Shown: in pieces, positions 63,663 to 64,000 of the stretch | Position numbering within the stretch: the first letter of the stretch is position 1 | How the letters are laid out: every line of letters begins with the position of its first letter | DNA from: Siphonodentalium dalli | Taxonomy: Eukaryota > Mollusca > Scaphopoda > Gadilida > Siphonodentaliidae | Direction of reading: 5' to 3' | DNA length: 64,000 nt | Assembly (NCBI GenBank): GCA_032622095.1 | Contig: CP136069.1 | Location: forward strand, 41,518,194-41,582,193 | Notes under the pieces: generated by a model | The model's database searches: none | Told to the model about the DNA's origin: nothing | What the model saw: the letters and a program-made list of their open reading frames with translations, nothing else | Made by a program: the position numbers and the translations under genes

Positions 63663-63672
63663 GTCTGTTAGT

Positions 63673-63890
63673 TATACCCCCTGTAACGAGTTATCAGGGG
63701 TATTTAGGAATCAGCTTGTCCATCCGTCTGTCTGTCTGGGCATCCGTCTGTCAATAGACGCAACATTGTTGGAGCTTTTATTCTACATTTTTCAGTTATT
63801 TTTTTTTAAAGTTTGGCACATATATTTAGTACCAAAATTCACCCTCTGGGGACCTCATTCAGCTTATGCCTCATCTTCTCTGAAAATTAT
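63673..63890. repeat. 'gggggtata' dispersed repeat fragment joined to a type-T fragment
   Basis: ataccccctgtaacgagtta, ccgtctgtctgtctgg and agtttggcacatatatttag, then at about 63833 a switch to aaattcaccctctggggacc (type T). Follows exon 25 immediately. Confidence 0.65.
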
Positions 63891-64000
63891 CTTTATCTCA
63901 CCAGGTTGTTATTTTAAAAAGACAGGTTTGCCTTAATGACTACTTTTTATTAATCAATAAAGTAACAGGTAGTCGAAAACTTGTTTATGGACCCTCAACT

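Overview
The window is animal genomic DNA, not bacterial. It is a single protein-coding gene broken into many small exons, with very large AT-rich introns full of repeats. I can trace 25 consecutive coding exons on the + strand (2040 to 63662). Every intron has GT..AG ends, and the reading frame is conserved across all 24 joins. The exons add up to 2,677 nt, about 892 codons. The product is the WASH-complex subunit FAM21 (WASHC2). The N-terminal WASH-binding head lies in exons 1-6. It is followed by acidic linkers and a long tail of LF-type retromer-binding motifs in exons 7-25. The window holds neither a start codon I can be sure of nor the 3' end, so the gene is partial at both ends. The dispersed repeats resemble those of molluscs, so a lophotrochozoan, most likely a mollusc, is my best guess; this is inference.

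Layout. 1-2039: upstream or 5' intron DNA with a small hAT-type MITE. 2040-12758: head exons 1-6. 14747-22583: acidic and lysine-rich exons 7-12. 22584-35066: a 12.5 kb intron holding a DIRS-like retroelement remnant, a 1.3 kb hAT element with a perfect 8-bp target duplication, and a 4 kb terminal-inverted-repeat element carrying a decayed minus-strand CXC-domain gene. 35067-63662: tail exons 13-25, mostly one or two LF motifs per exon.

Over 95% of the window is intron, much of it MITEs. Several families are bounded by TTAA (piggyBac-like or another TTAA-targeting transposase). Two of them, here called P and Q, share a distinctive pair of long palindromes but have different ends. Another family, T, is a nested palindrome, and in one place part of it has expanded into a tandem array. 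tRNA-derived SINEs, a mariner-like hairpin MITE, hAT elements and five minisatellites complete the repeat content. The most striking feature is a 97-copy, 25-bp minisatellite that starts exactly at the exon 24 splice donor, so every unit carries a copy of that donor. No bacterial-type operon, CRISPR array or rRNA gene is present.
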